From positions 248,001-312,000 of the forward strand of contig NZ_JBHUEJ010000015.1 in NCBI RefSeq assembly GCF_042680565.1: 64,000 nucleotides of DNA. The letters are read 5' to 3'. The notes under the pieces were generated by a model. It saw only the letters and a list, made by a program, of their open reading frames with translations, had not been told where the DNA came from and did not search any database. Position numbers and translations under genes: made by a program. The DNA is from Ottowia flava (GTDB taxonomy: Bacteria > Pseudomonadota > Gammaproteobacteria > Burkholderiales > Burkholderiaceae_C). Shown here piece by piece: positions 1 to 8,256 of the stretch (position 1 is its first letter; each line of letters starts with the position of its first letter).

Positions 1-2
1 CG

Positions 3-1646
3 TCACATGCGCGCCACGCCGAACTGCATGGGCCGAACTTCGCGCGCCGCGCCTTCGGCGATCGTGTCCAGGCAAAAACGCAGCACGGCGCGCGTGTCGC
101 GCGGGTCGATCACGCCGTCGTCCAGCAACAGGCCGCTGGTGTAGAAGGCGTCGGCCTGCGCTTCGAACATGGCGACGATCTGCTCGTACTGCGCTTGCGA
201 TTCGGCCGGGTCGGGCGTCAGGCCTTTGCGCGCCAGGCCGGCCTCGGTCACGATCTGCATGGTGCGGGCGGCCTGCTCGCCGCCCATCACCGCGGTCTTG
301 GCGCCGGGCCAGCTGAACAGGAAGCGCGGTGCGTAGCCGCGTCCGCACATGCCGTAGTTGCCCGCCCCAAAGCTGGCGCCGCACTGGATGGTGAGCTGCG
401 GCACCGTGGCGTTGGTCACCGCCTGGATCATCTTGCTGCCGTGCTTGATCATCCCGCCCTGTTCGCTGTCCTTGCCGACCATGTAGCCGGTGGTGTTTTG
501 CAGGTAGACGATGGGGTGCCCGAGCTGGCACATCCATTGGATGAAGTGCGTGGCCTTGTTGGCGCCCGCCACGTCGATCGGCCCGTTGTTGCTGATGATG
601 CCGACGCGGTGACCGCCGATGCGGGCCTGCACGCACAGCGTAGGCGCGCCGTACAGCGGCTTGAATTCCAGCAGGTCGGAACCATCCACGATGCGCGCCA
701 TCACCTCGCGCATGTCGACCGGCTCGCGGTGGTGCGGCGGCATCAGGCCGAGCAGATCGTCGGCGCCGAAGTGCGGCTCCAATGCTTCTGAATTCATAGC
801 TGCCCGCGCAGATGTATCTAGCGCCACAGGCCGATTCGACTCAGAAAACCCGCGGATGACGGCGCGCGCCATGCCCAGCGCCTGCCGGTCGTTCTCGGCC
901 AGGTATTCGCCCAGGCCCGACACGCCGGTGTGCATCTCGGCGCCGCCCAGCTCTTCTTCGGTAGCGATTTCACCCGTCGCCGCTTTCAGCAAGGGCGGGC
1001 CAGCGAGGAAGGCGCGCGAGCGGCCGCGCACCATGATCACGATGTCAGACAGGCCCGGCATGTACGCACCGCCCGCCGTGCCCGAACCGTGCTGCACCGT
1101 GACCACCGGCAGCCCCGCCGCCGAATGCCGCGCCAGGTTGCGGAACAGCGAGCCGCCGTGCACGAAGCCTTCGACGCGGTAGCGCATCAGGTTGGCGCCC
1201 GCGCTTTCAACCAGGTGGATGAAGGGCAGGCGGTTTTGCAGTGCGATCTCCTGCACGCGCAGGATCTTGTCGAGCCCGCGCTCCTGGATCGCGCCGGCCT
1301 CGATGCCCGAGTCGCTCGCCACCACCATGCAGCGCACGCCTTCGATGAAGCCGATGCCCGCCAGCATGCCGCCGCCCGGCACCGATTTGGCCGGGTCGCG
1401 CCGATCCTGCAGGTAGCCGGCCAGCGTGCACAGCGGCAGCCACGGCGCACCCGGGTCGAGCAGCAGCGCGACGCGCTCGCGCGGCAGCAGTTGCCCGCGT
1501 TTGTCGAACTGCGGCTTGGCGCGCGCTGACGCATCGGCCGCGCGCGCTTCAAGCGCACGCCAGGCAGCGATGCGCTCCAGCGTGGCGGCGCGGCGCGCCT
1601 GGGCCTGCTCGCCCTGGGAATTCCAATGGGAAGAGAACACGCTCAT
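3..1646 (-). CDS. acyl-CoA carboxylase carboxyltransferase (beta) subunit, geranyl-CoA or methylcrotonyl-CoA type
   Basis: This 547-residue protein has the two crotonase-like halves of a biotin-dependent carboxyltransferase. It transfers CO2 from carboxybiotin to a branched acyl-CoA. The ESAGA segment near residue 147, the glycine-rich GTAGGAY stretch and FLAGPPLLKAATGEIATEEE are typical of the MccB/AtuC family. From memory, ESAGA and the EIATEEELGGAEMH stretch resemble geranyl-CoA carboxylase (AtuC) more than MccB, so terpenoid breakdown is possible; this is inference. Its ATG overlaps the stop of the reductase gene upstream (ATGA), implying translational coupling. No biotin-carrying alpha subunit is in view, so it should lie beyond the left edge. 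Residues about 266-285 come from an in-frame family A repeat. Confidence 0.85.
   Translation of the reverse strand: MSVFSSHWNSQGEQAQARRAATLERIAAWRALEARAADASARAKPQFDKRGQLLPRERVALLLDPGAPWLPLCTLAGYLQDRRDPAKSVPGGGMLAGIGFIEGVRCMVVASDSGIEAGAIQERGLDKILRVQEIALQNRLPFIHLVESAGANLMRYRVEGFVHGGSLFRNLARHSAAGLPVVTVQHGSGTAGGAYMPGLSDIVIMVRGRSRAFLAGPPLLKAATGEIATEEELGGAEMHTGVSGLGEYLAENDRQALGMARAVIRGFSESNRPVALDTSARAAMNSEALEPHFGADDLLGLMPPHHREPVDMREVMARIVDGSDLLEFKPLYGAPTLCVQARIGGHRVGIISNNGPIDVAGANKATHFIQWMCQLGHPIVYLQNTTGYMVGKDSEQGGMIKHGSKMIQAVTNATVPQLTIQCGASFGAGNYGMCGRGYAPRFLFSWPGAKTAVMGGEQAARTMQIVTEAGLARKGLTPDPAESQAQYEQIVAMFEAQADAFYTSGLLLDDGVIDPRDTRAVLRFCLDTIAEGAAREVRPMQFGVARM
791..848 (+). repeat. Family A repeat, copy 1 (inside the carboxyltransferase gene)
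   Basis: The stretch atagctgcccgcgcagatg matches the repeat core, preceded by aattc. The TGTAGGGC box has decayed to gtatctagcgcc. It is read through in frame and encodes residues around 266-285 of the carboxyltransferase. Confidence 0.6.
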
Positions 1647-2527
1647 GAACTGAACACTTTCGGCGTGACGTAGCGATGAAAGCCGTCGAAGGGGCGCACC
1701 GCTGCGCGCTGCTGCACCTCGGTCGGTGCAGCCACCTGGCCCCAGCCCATGCGCACCTGCGGGCGGGCGCCGTCGATGCGCAGCACCGTGCCGCTGATGA
1801 AGCTGGCTGCCGGGCTGAGCAAGAACACGATGCCCGCCGACACCTCAGCCTCGGTGGCAAAGCGCCCGAGCGGCACGGTGTGCCGCATCTGGCGCAGCAT
1901 GTCGCCCGCCTCGGGCGGGTAGTGGTCCATCCCGCTGGACGCGATGTAGCCCGGCGCCACCGCGTTGACGCGCACGCCACTCGTCGCCCATTCGACGGCG
2001 GCGGTTTCGGTGAAGCTGACCATGCCCGCGCGCGCCGCACCGCTGTGCGCCATGCCGGGCATGGAGCCCCAGATGTCGGCCACGATGTTGACAATGGCGC
2101 CGCCATTCGCCTGCATGCTCTGCAGGAAGCACTCGCGGGCCATCAGAAAGCCGCCGGTCAGGTTGGTGTCGACCACCGCCTGCCAGCCCTTGGCGCTGAT
2201 CTTTTCTGCCGGCGTCATGTACTGGCCACCGGCGTTGTTGACCAGCGCGTCGATCCGGCCCTGCGCCTGCACGATGCCCGCCACGGTGGCGCGCACCGCG
2301 TCTTCCTGGCGGATGTCGCACACCGCGTGGCTGGCGCGGCCCCCGTCCTGGACGATCTCGTCCTGCGTGGTGCGCAGCTTGTCGCCGTTGCGGCCGATCA
2401 GCACCACGTGCGCGCCCAGCGCCGCCAGCTCGTGCGCCGTGCAACGCCCGATGCCGGAACCACCGCCGGTCACCACCACCACCTGCCCGGCCAGCAGGCC
2501 GGGCGCGAACACACTGCGGTACGTCAT
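1643..2527 (-). CDS. SDR family oxidoreductase, PECR-like (2,4-dienoyl/trans-2-enoyl-CoA reductase type)
   Basis: This 294-residue protein has a Rossmann fold with the VTGGGSGIG nucleotide motif near residue 18 and a VNNAGG motif. The usual catalytic YxxxK is replaced by HSGAARAG. That replacement is characteristic of peroxisomal trans-2-enoyl-CoA reductase (PECR)-like members, so an acyl-CoA substrate is more likely than a simple alcohol. The frame stays open upstream, but the ATG at 2525-2527 is chosen because it overlaps the TetR stop codon, and the stop here overlaps the start of the carboxyltransferase. The three genes thus form a tightly coupled operon led by the regulator. The exact substrate is unknown. 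Confidence 0.85.
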   Translation of the reverse strand: MTYRSVFAPGLLAGQVVVVTGGGSGIGRCTAHELAALGAHVVLIGRNGDKLRTTQDEIVQDGGRASHAVCDIRQEDAVRATVAGIVQAQGRIDALVNNAGGQYMTPAEKISAKGWQAVVDTNLTGGFLMARECFLQSMQANGGAIVNIVADIWGSMPGMAHSGAARAGMVSFTETAAVEWATSGVRVNAVAPGYIASSGMDHYPPEAGDMLRQMRHTVPLGRFATEAEVSAGIVFLLSPAASFISGTVLRIDGARPQVRMGWGQVAAPTEVQQRAAVRPFDGFHRYVTPKVFSS

Positions 2528-3171
2528 GCTTCCCCCGTGAAGAGCTTCATGGCCTGAGCGCTGATTTCGTCGAGCGTCATCGGACCGTCGACCGAATACC
2601 ACTGCACCGCCCAGTGCAGCGCGCCAAAGATCAGCAGGCGCGCAGCGCCTGGCTTCGCCTTGATATGGCCCGAGCGGTGCAACGCGCGCAGCACCGGGAT
2701 CCAGACCGATTCGTACGCGTCCTTGATTTGCGTCACGTCGGCCCGTTGCTCCGGCGTGAGCGATCGCCACTCGTACAGCATCACTGGGATGAAATCGCTG
2801 TACGGGCCCAAGAGCACTTCAAAGTGGTGGCGGATCAGCGCGCGCAGCTTGTCGTGCGCCGACGCGCCGGCGCCCAGCGCCTTCAGCGTGTCGCTCTGTG
2901 TGACCGCCACGCGTGCCATACCTTCCTGCATGACCGCATGCAGCAAGGCCTGCTTGCTCTGAAAGAAATAGAAGGGGGAGCCGCTTTGCATGTCCGCCGC
3001 CGCGGCGATGTCGCGCGTGCTGGTGGCGTCAAAGCCCTTGGTGCGAAACAGCTTGGCTGCAGCAGCGATCAGCGCCTGGCGGCGGTTGCCTTCATCGCGC
3101 TCGGCCGCCGTCTTGGGCGGGCGACCGCGGCGCGGTGCGGGCGTGGTCGGGGTGGGCTCTGGGCGCTCCAT
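2524..3171 (-). CDS. TetR family transcriptional regulator
   Basis: This 215-residue protein has an N-terminal helix-turn-helix at about residues 30-75 (LFRTKGFDATSTRDIAAAA followed by FYFFQSKQALL). A helical ligand domain follows. The first 20 residues are Pro/Arg-rich and resemble an AT-hook-like tail (RRGRPPK). It is the first gene of an operon with the reductase and the carboxyltransferase, so it most likely represses this unit and responds to an acyl-CoA, as AtuR and similar TetR regulators do. An imperfect inverted repeat about 30 bp upstream (3203-3218) is a candidate autoregulatory site. Confidence 0.9.
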   Translation of the reverse strand: MERPEPTPTTPAPRRGRPPKTAAERDEGNRRQALIAAAAKLFRTKGFDATSTRDIAAAADMQSGSPFYFFQSKQALLHAVMQEGMARVAVTQSDTLKALGAGASAHDKLRALIRHHFEVLLGPYSDFIPVMLYEWRSLTPEQRADVTQIKDAYESVWIPVLRALHRSGHIKAKPGAARLLIFGALHWAVQWYSVDGPMTLDEISAQAMKLFTGEA

Positions 3172-3202
3172 TCACGCAGCATAGCAAGGCTTTCTATTTT
3201 CG

Positions 3203-3218
3203 CCAAGCGTTTGCTTTG
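3203..3218. promoter_or_regulatory. Candidate TetR operator
   Basis: CCAAGC, four bases (GTTT), then GCTTTG: a 6-bp inverted repeat with one mismatch, 31 bp upstream of the TetR start codon. Its position and size suit an autoregulatory TetR site; the link is inferred. Confidence 0.35.
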
Positions 3219-3461
3219 TAAAAATGAACGACGCCCCATTTGGGCAAATCGCCGATGTGAAATGGCTCGAATGGCTTTGAGCGCAGGCACAGAACGCTCG
3301 CGCGAACATACCGACGATCGGCTGGGACCGCGCGCCACCCCCTGTCGATTCGTTGACTGCCCCGCGTGGGCAGCGGTACGCGGCGAACACGTGCAGGCGC
3401 GCCGACGCATCGGTGCGTGCGAGCGCTCAGCGGTTTGCGGGGCCGCCGCTCGCGCGGCGCG

Positions 3462-4682
3462 CTAGCCTGCGGCGCGTGGCCGCACGCGGCCAGCCACGCG
3501 CTTGGCCTTGTCGCGCGCGCGGTCTGCGTCCTCATCCCGCGCCAGCGCCACGCCCATGCGGCGCTTGCTGAAGCTTTCGGGCTTGCCGAACAGGCGCAAC
3601 TCGGTCCCGGGTTCGCGCAGGGCATCGGCCACGCCGTCGAAGACGATGCCTTCGGCGTCCACGCCACCGTAGATCACGGCGCTGGCGCCGGGCGTCTTCA
3701 GGCCGGTGTCGACCGGCAGACCCAGGATGGCGCGCGCGTGCAGCTCGAACTCGTTCTGCCACTGCGTGATCAGGGTGACCATGCCGGTGTCGTGCGGGCG
3801 CGGGCTGACTTCGCTGAACCAGACCTGGTCGCCCTTGACGAACAGCTCCACACCGAACAGACCCTGGCCGCCCAGGTCGGCGGTGACCGCTTCGGCGATG
3901 CGTTGCGCCTCGGCCAGCGCGGCGGGGTTCATGGGGTGCGGCTGCCAGCTTTCGACGTAGTCGCCGCTGACCTGCAGGTGGCCGATGGGCGCGCAGAAAT
4001 GCGTTTCCACTTGCCCGTCCACGCCCAGCGCGCGCACGGTAAGCAGCGTGATCTCGTAGTCGAAGTCGATGAAGCCTTCGACGATCACGCGGCCGTGGCT
4101 CACGCGGCCGCCCGCCATGGCGACCTCCCAGGCATTTTGCACATCAGCGAGGCCGTCGATCTTGCTCTGGCCCTTGCCGCTGCTGCTCATCACCGGCTTG
4201 ACGACGCAGGGGTAGCCAATGGCGGGTTGGCCGTCGGTACCGTCGATAGCGGCCTGCAGTTCGGCCGCCGAATCGCAGAAGCGGTACGGGCTGGTTGGCA
4301 AGCCCAGGGTTTCTGCGGCGAGGCGGCGGATGCCTTCGCGGTCCATGGTCAGGCGGGCGGCGCGCGCGGTGGGGATCACGCGCACGGTGCCGGCGGCCTC
4401 CAGCGCTTCCAGCACGGGCGTGGCGATGGCCTCGATCTCCGGCACGACCAGCATCGGCTTTTCACGCTCGATCAGCGCGCGCAGCGCGTCGGGGTCGCTC
4501 ATCGTGATGGTGTGCGCGTGGTGCGCCACCTGCTGGCCGGGCGCGTTGGCGTAGCGGTCAACAGCGATGGTTTCAACACCCAGGCGTTGCAGCGCGATCA
4601 GAACTTCCTTGCCCAGCTCGCCGCTGCCCAGCAGCATGACGCGGGTGGCCGAAGGGGACAAAGGGGTGCCGAGCGTGGTCAT
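3462..4682 (-). CDS. purT: Formate-dependent phosphoribosylglycinamide formyltransferase (GAR transformylase 2)
   Basis: PurT uses formate and ATP to formylate glycinamide ribonucleotide in purine synthesis, bypassing folate-dependent PurN. The 406-residue protein has the ATP-grasp layout. The N-terminal Rossmann-like segment includes VMLLGSGELGKE. The ATP-binding region has a Ser-rich loop, SSSGKGQSK, near residue 165. The metal-binding stretch VWFSEVSPRPHDTG lies near residue 285. Length and motifs fit the family. The gene stands alone in the purine pathway here, with a family A repeat between it and psd. Confidence 0.97.
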   Translation of the reverse strand: MTTLGTPLSPSATRVMLLGSGELGKEVLIALQRLGVETIAVDRYANAPGQQVAHHAHTITMSDPDALRALIEREKPMLVVPEIEAIATPVLEALEAAGTVRVIPTARAARLTMDREGIRRLAAETLGLPTSPYRFCDSAAELQAAIDGTDGQPAIGYPCVVKPVMSSSGKGQSKIDGLADVQNAWEVAMAGGRVSHGRVIVEGFIDFDYEITLLTVRALGVDGQVETHFCAPIGHLQVSGDYVESWQPHPMNPAALAEAQRIAEAVTADLGGQGLFGVELFVKGDQVWFSEVSPRPHDTGMVTLITQWQNEFELHARAILGLPVDTGLKTPGASAVIYGGVDAEGIVFDGVADALREPGTELRLFGKPESFSKRRMGVALARDEDADRARDKAKRVAGRVRPRAAG

Positions 4683-4704
4683 GAAGTGCAGTCCGGAAAA
4701 CCTT

Positions 4705-4774
4705 GATTGCTATGAATTAAGAAGCTGCGAGCGCAAGTGGCTGTGGGGCCAGAGGTCATTTTGGCTTGAAATCA
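4705..4774 (+). repeat. Family A repeat, copy 2
   Basis: It fills the purT-psd gap and reads gattgctatgaattaa, then gaagctgcgagcgcaagtgg, then ctgtggggcc. Its distal end (gaaatca) contains the psd stop codon on the minus strand. Confidence 0.8.
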
Positions 4775-5620
4775 GCCCAGCGCCTTGCCCATCGCCTCGC
4801 CCATGCGCACGCCGCGACCGGGCGCCCAGTCGGGGTTGAATTTGAGCGTGCCGTGCGGCCACAGCAGCACGACGGTGGAGCCCAGCAGAAAGCGCCCCAT
4901 CTCCGCGCCCTGCGCCAGCGTGACCGGCGGCTCGTTGTACGACCAACGCCGCACGTCGCCGGTGCGCGGTGGGTTGACCACGCCATGCCACACCGTGGCC
5001 ATGCTGCCGACGATGGTCGCGCCGACCAGCACCAGCACGAAGGGGCCGCGCGCGGTGTCGAACACGCACACCACGCGCTCGTTGCGCGCGAATAGGCCGG
5101 GCACGCCGCGCGCCGTGGTCGGGTTGACCGAAAACAAATCGCCCGGCACGTACACCATCTGCGTCAGCCGCCCGGCGCAGGGCATGTGGATGCGGTGGTA
5201 GTCCTTGGGGCTGAGGTACAGCGTGGCGAACTGTCCGTTGTCGAACTCGGTGGCCAGACGCGCATCGCCCGCCAGCAGCGCGCGGGTGCTGTAGCTGTGG
5301 CCCTTGGCCTGGAAAATCTGGTCGCGCTCGATCGGCCCGAACTGGCTGATGGCGCCGTCCACTGGGCAGACGTAGTCTGCCACCGCCAGCGGGCGGGCAC
5401 CCTCGCGCAGCGGCCGCGTGAAGAAGTCGTTGAAGCTCGCGTAGCTGGTGATGTCGGGGTTGGCGGCCTCGGCCATGTCCACGCCGTAGCGCGCGACAAA
5501 ACGGCGGATGACGGCGTGGGTCATCTGGCCGCCGTGCAGGCCGGCCCCCCAGCCGGCCAATTGGGTCAACAACTTCTTGGGCAGCAGGTACTGCGGCAGG
5601 ACGGCAAGGCGGTCAGACAT
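4772..5620 (-). CDS. psd: Phosphatidylserine decarboxylase proenzyme
   Basis: Psd makes phosphatidylethanolamine by decarboxylating phosphatidylserine at the inner membrane. This 282-residue proenzyme carries the self-cleaving LGST motif, whose Ser (about residue 248) becomes the pyruvoyl group and splits the chain into beta and alpha parts. Also visible are VCPVDGAISQFG and the YHRIHMPCAG metal/substrate region. The frame extends 28 codons upstream, but the ATG at 5618-5620 begins the conserved part. The partner synthase gene pssA lies 7 kb away at 12.0 kb. The stop codon falls in a family A repeat. Confidence 0.96.
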   Translation of the reverse strand: MSDRLAVLPQYLLPKKLLTQLAGWGAGLHGGQMTHAVIRRFVARYGVDMAEAANPDITSYASFNDFFTRPLREGARPLAVADYVCPVDGAISQFGPIERDQIFQAKGHSYSTRALLAGDARLATEFDNGQFATLYLSPKDYHRIHMPCAGRLTQMVYVPGDLFSVNPTTARGVPGLFARNERVVCVFDTARGPFVLVLVGATIVGSMATVWHGVVNPPRTGDVRRWSYNEPPVTLAQGAEMGRFLLGSTVVLLWPHGTLKFNPDWAPGRGVRMGEAMGKALG

Positions 5621-5645
5621 AGACGCCGATTCTAGAGAGGGCGCA

Positions 5646-6215
5646 ATGGGACAATCGGCCACGCGCCCGGCAGCATGGCCGCGCAGCGCACGGTGGGGAT
5701 GCATGGCAGGTACAAGGGGGTGCCGCTGGGCGATCGCCGGAACATTGGCACTGCTGGTGCTGGGCGCATTGGCACTGTGGGCCAGCGAACGCCCGGTCCC
5801 GCTGTCGGTCTGGTGGGACCGTCAGATGGGCGGGCGCCAGTTTGCGCTGCACGGCATCACGATGGAAACGCCTGCCGGCTGCGCGCGCTACAGCGGCGCG
5901 ACAGACAGCAGAAGCATTGTTTTCCGCTGCGTGGCCGGCCCCAAAACCTTTGCCGGGGTGCAGATCGGCTTCGAGTTCGATTCCCTGCAGGCCGTGGCCC
6001 GCACGCGGCCCTACACCGAGTCGTACCAGGAAACCGAGGAGACGGTGGAGATGGTGCTGGGCCCGAAGCAGGGGTTGCGCTACAGCTTTCCCACCATCTA
6101 CGTCAAACGCCACCAGGTCAGCGTGGCGGGCGATTCGCGCCGTCTGCTGCAGCCCTTTGTGCAGGAGTTGCTGCGGCACCCGGCGGTAAGCGACGAGCAA
6201 GTCGCGCAGCGCTGA
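5646..6215 (+). CDS. Hypothetical single-pass membrane or exported protein
   Basis: I do not recognise this 189-residue protein. After an Arg/Trp-rich start there is one clear hydrophobic segment (IAGTLALLVLGALALWAS, about residues 30-47). An ectodomain of about 140 residues follows, with two Cys (GCARYSG and VFRCVAG) that could form a disulfide if exported. The frame is open further upstream, overlapping psd in the opposite direction. The ATG at 5646 was chosen because a purine-rich agagaggg precedes it; the ATG at 5703 is an alternative. It is divergent from psd with only 25 bp between start codons, so the two promoters must overlap. Confidence 0.7.
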   Translation: MGQSATRPAAWPRSARWGCMAGTRGCRWAIAGTLALLVLGALALWASERPVPLSVWWDRQMGGRQFALHGITMETPAGCARYSGATDSRSIVFRCVAGPKTFAGVQIGFEFDSLQAVARTRPYTESYQETEETVEMVLGPKQGLRYSFPTIYVKRHQVSVAGDSRRLLQPFVQELLRHPAVSDEQVAQR

Positions 6216-6245
6216 AACCCAGCGCGCCGGGGTCGAGCGCGCGCC

Positions 6246-6944
6246 TTACTCCGGTTGGCCGAGCGTCAGGGCGATCTCGCCCACGCGTTCGATCTTGCCG
6301 GTGATCCGGTCGCCGGGCTGCACCGGGCCGACGCCCTCGGGCGTGCCGGTGTAGATCAAATCGCCCGGCTGCAGGTGGTAGTACTCAGACAGGTTGGAGA
6401 TCACCTCGGGTACGCTCCAGATCAGGTCCTTCAGGTCGGCGTTCTGCTTGACGGCGCCGTTCACGCTGAGCTGGATGTTGCCGCTGTCGATCAGGCCGAC
6501 CTCGCTCACCGGCACCAGCGGGCTGATGACGGCGGCGTTCTCGAAATCCTTGCCGAAATCCCACGGGCGGCCCATCTCGCGCGACTTGATCTGCAGGTCG
6601 CGCCGCGTCATGTCCAGGCCACAGGCGTAGCCCCACACGCAGTCTTTGGCCTGCTCGGGCGTGACGCGGAAGGCCGGCCGCCCGATGGCGATGACCAGTT
6701 CCATCTCGTAGTGGTAGTTCTGGGTGCCCAGCGGGAAGGGGATCGTCGAGCCGGTGGCCACCAGGTCGATCGGGGTCTTGTTGAAGTAGAACGGCGGTTC
6801 GCGATCCGGGTCGAAGCCCATCTCGCGCGCATGGGCCGCGTAGTTGCGGCCGACGCAGAAGATGCGGCTGACGGCGTACCGCTGGTCGCTGCCGCGCACG
6901 GGCACGGCGGCTTGCGGGGCGGGCGGGAAGACGTAGTTGCTCAT
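6246..6944 (-). CDS. Fumarylacetoacetate hydrolase family protein, probable fumarylpyruvate hydrolase
   Basis: This 232-residue FAH-fold protein has the substrate loop FCVGRNYAAHAREMG. Metal ligands lie in YEMELVIAIG and GYACGLDMTRRDLQ, and YTGTPEGVGPVQPGD is near the C-terminus. In the gentisate pathway this enzyme splits fumarylpyruvate (or maleylpyruvate) into fumarate (or maleate) and pyruvate. The assignment rests on the neighbour: gentisate 1,2-dioxygenase lies directly upstream on the same strand, separated only by a family A repeat. No maleylpyruvate isomerase is nearby, so either the isomerase is elsewhere or maleylpyruvate is cleaved directly. Confidence 0.88.
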   Translation of the reverse strand: MSNYVFPPAPQAAVPVRGSDQRYAVSRIFCVGRNYAAHAREMGFDPDREPPFYFNKTPIDLVATGSTIPFPLGTQNYHYEMELVIAIGRPAFRVTPEQAKDCVWGYACGLDMTRRDLQIKSREMGRPWDFGKDFENAAVISPLVPVSEVGLIDSGNIQLSVNGAVKQNADLKDLIWSVPEVISNLSEYYHLQPGDLIYTGTPEGVGPVQPGDRITGKIERVGEIALTLGQPE

Positions 6945-6948
6945 GCTG

Positions 6949-7006
6949 AATTGCTATGAATTAAGAAGCTGCTTGCGCAGATGGTTGTAGGGCTGGCGGT
7001 CAAAAA
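6949..7006 (+). repeat. Family A repeat, copy 3 (near-consensus)
   Basis: This is one of the best copies: aattgctatgaattaag, then aagctgcttgcgcagatgg, then ttgtagggctgg. It occupies the whole gap between the two gentisate genes, and its tail holds the dioxygenase stop codon. Confidence 0.9.
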
Positions 7007-8073
7007 TCTTCGTAAAAACCCAGCGCGCGCTGCATCGGCGCATCGTCCACGTGGAACAGGTAGGCGTCCTGCCCCTGGGCGCGGTGCGTCACTTCGGCGT
7101 GCGTCGGGATCGCCAGCGTATCGCCTTCCGACCAGGTCAGGGTCACGCCGTCGATCTGCGACTCGCCCTGCCCTTCGATCACGTGGACGACGCTGCTGGC
7201 CGAGCGCTTGCGCGGCGCAAAATCTTCGCCCGCGCGCAGCAGTTGCGCCGAGAAGCCCAGCGTAGGCAGGCAGCTGCGGCCGGTTTCGGGGTTGACGTAC
7301 GCCAGCTGCACCGCCTCGCCGCGCGGCGTGACACCGGCCAGCGCGCCCAGCGCTTCGCGCACGTCCTGCCAAGGGAAGCGGATCTGCGGGTAGTCGGCCC
7401 GCTGCGCCTGGCCCAGCGACGCGTACGGCAGCAGGCCGGCGCGGCGGTACTTGCTCTGCGACGCATCGGGCTCGGCGCGCGCGTGTTGCGAAGGGCCTTC
7501 GATGGCGTAGCTGGCTTCCATGGCGTAGACCATCGGCAGGTCAAGCGCGTCCAGCCAGACCACCGGGCCGCTGCCTTCGTGGCCGTGCTCGTGCCAGTTC
7601 AGGGCGGGCGTCAGGATCAGGTCGCCCTTCTCCATCGGGCACTTTTCGCCGTTGACGGTGGTGAAGCCGCCGCTGCCTTCGATCACGAAGCGCACGGCTG
7701 TGGGCGTGTGGCGGTGGTTGGGCGCGACTTCGCCCGGCAGGATCAGCTGCATGCCGACGTAGATCGTCGGCGTGGCCACCAGCTTGTCGAGGCCGTGGCC
7801 CGGGTTGCACAGCACCAGCACGCGGCGCTCGGCCTTTTCGATGGGCGTGAGCTCGCCGGCACGCAGCAGGTGCGGGCGCACGTCCTGATAGCGCCACATA
7901 AAGGGCTGCGTGGCGCGCGCCGGCTTGCCGCGCGGCAGCAGCCCCCGCAGCTGCGGCCACAAGGGCGCGACCGACAGGTCGTTGATCGCCTTCAGGTACT
8001 CCGGCGGCAGATCTTCCAAACGACCGAGCGATTCGGCGTGGCCGAGCGAACTGACAGCATCCAAGGGGTTCAT
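7000..8073 (-). CDS. Gentisate 1,2-dioxygenase
   Basis: This bicupin iron(II) enzyme opens the ring of gentisate to maleylpyruvate. In the first cupin the motif NHRHTPTAVRFVIEG (His120 and His122) and the later ALNWHEHGHEG supply the iron ligands. The second cupin (SSVVHVIEGQGESQIDG, about residues 285-300) lacks an obvious full ligand set, as usual in this family. Length is 357 residues, normal for the family. It is the first gene of a two-gene unit with the FAH-fold hydrolase. No regulator or gentisate transporter is adjacent. A palindromic site upstream (8136-8153) may control it. Confidence 0.95.
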   Translation of the reverse strand: MNPLDAVSSLGHAESLGRLEDLPPEYLKAINDLSVAPLWPQLRGLLPRGKPARATQPFMWRYQDVRPHLLRAGELTPIEKAERRVLVLCNPGHGLDKLVATPTIYVGMQLILPGEVAPNHRHTPTAVRFVIEGSGGFTTVNGEKCPMEKGDLILTPALNWHEHGHEGSGPVVWLDALDLPMVYAMEASYAIEGPSQHARAEPDASQSKYRRAGLLPYASLGQAQRADYPQIRFPWQDVREALGALAGVTPRGEAVQLAYVNPETGRSCLPTLGFSAQLLRAGEDFAPRKRSASSVVHVIEGQGESQIDGVTLTWSEGDTLAIPTHAEVTHRAQGQDAYLFHVDDAPMQRALGFYEDF

Positions 8074-8135
8074 GGTGTCTCCTGGCGCGGCTGTGTGCGT
8101 GCCCGCGCCGTGGTGTCGGCCTCACGCCAACTTAT

Positions 8136-8153
8136 TCATATGCATGCTTATGA
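8136..8153. promoter_or_regulatory. Candidate operator upstream of the gentisate genes
   Basis: TCATA, eight bases (TGCATGCT), then TATGA: a perfect 5-bp inverted repeat spanning 18 bp in an AT-rich pocket about 65 bp upstream of the dioxygenase start. Geometry fits a MarR-type dimer. No such regulator is nearby, so this is tentative. Confidence 0.35.
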
Positions 8154-8256
8154 TCTTAACCATGGTCAAGCTTGGCCGCAAGTTTCGCTAGCACGCAAGG
8201 GGTATCCGTCCTAGGGTCGCATCTTGCGCCGGCGCGGCCGCGGGCACAATGGCCGT

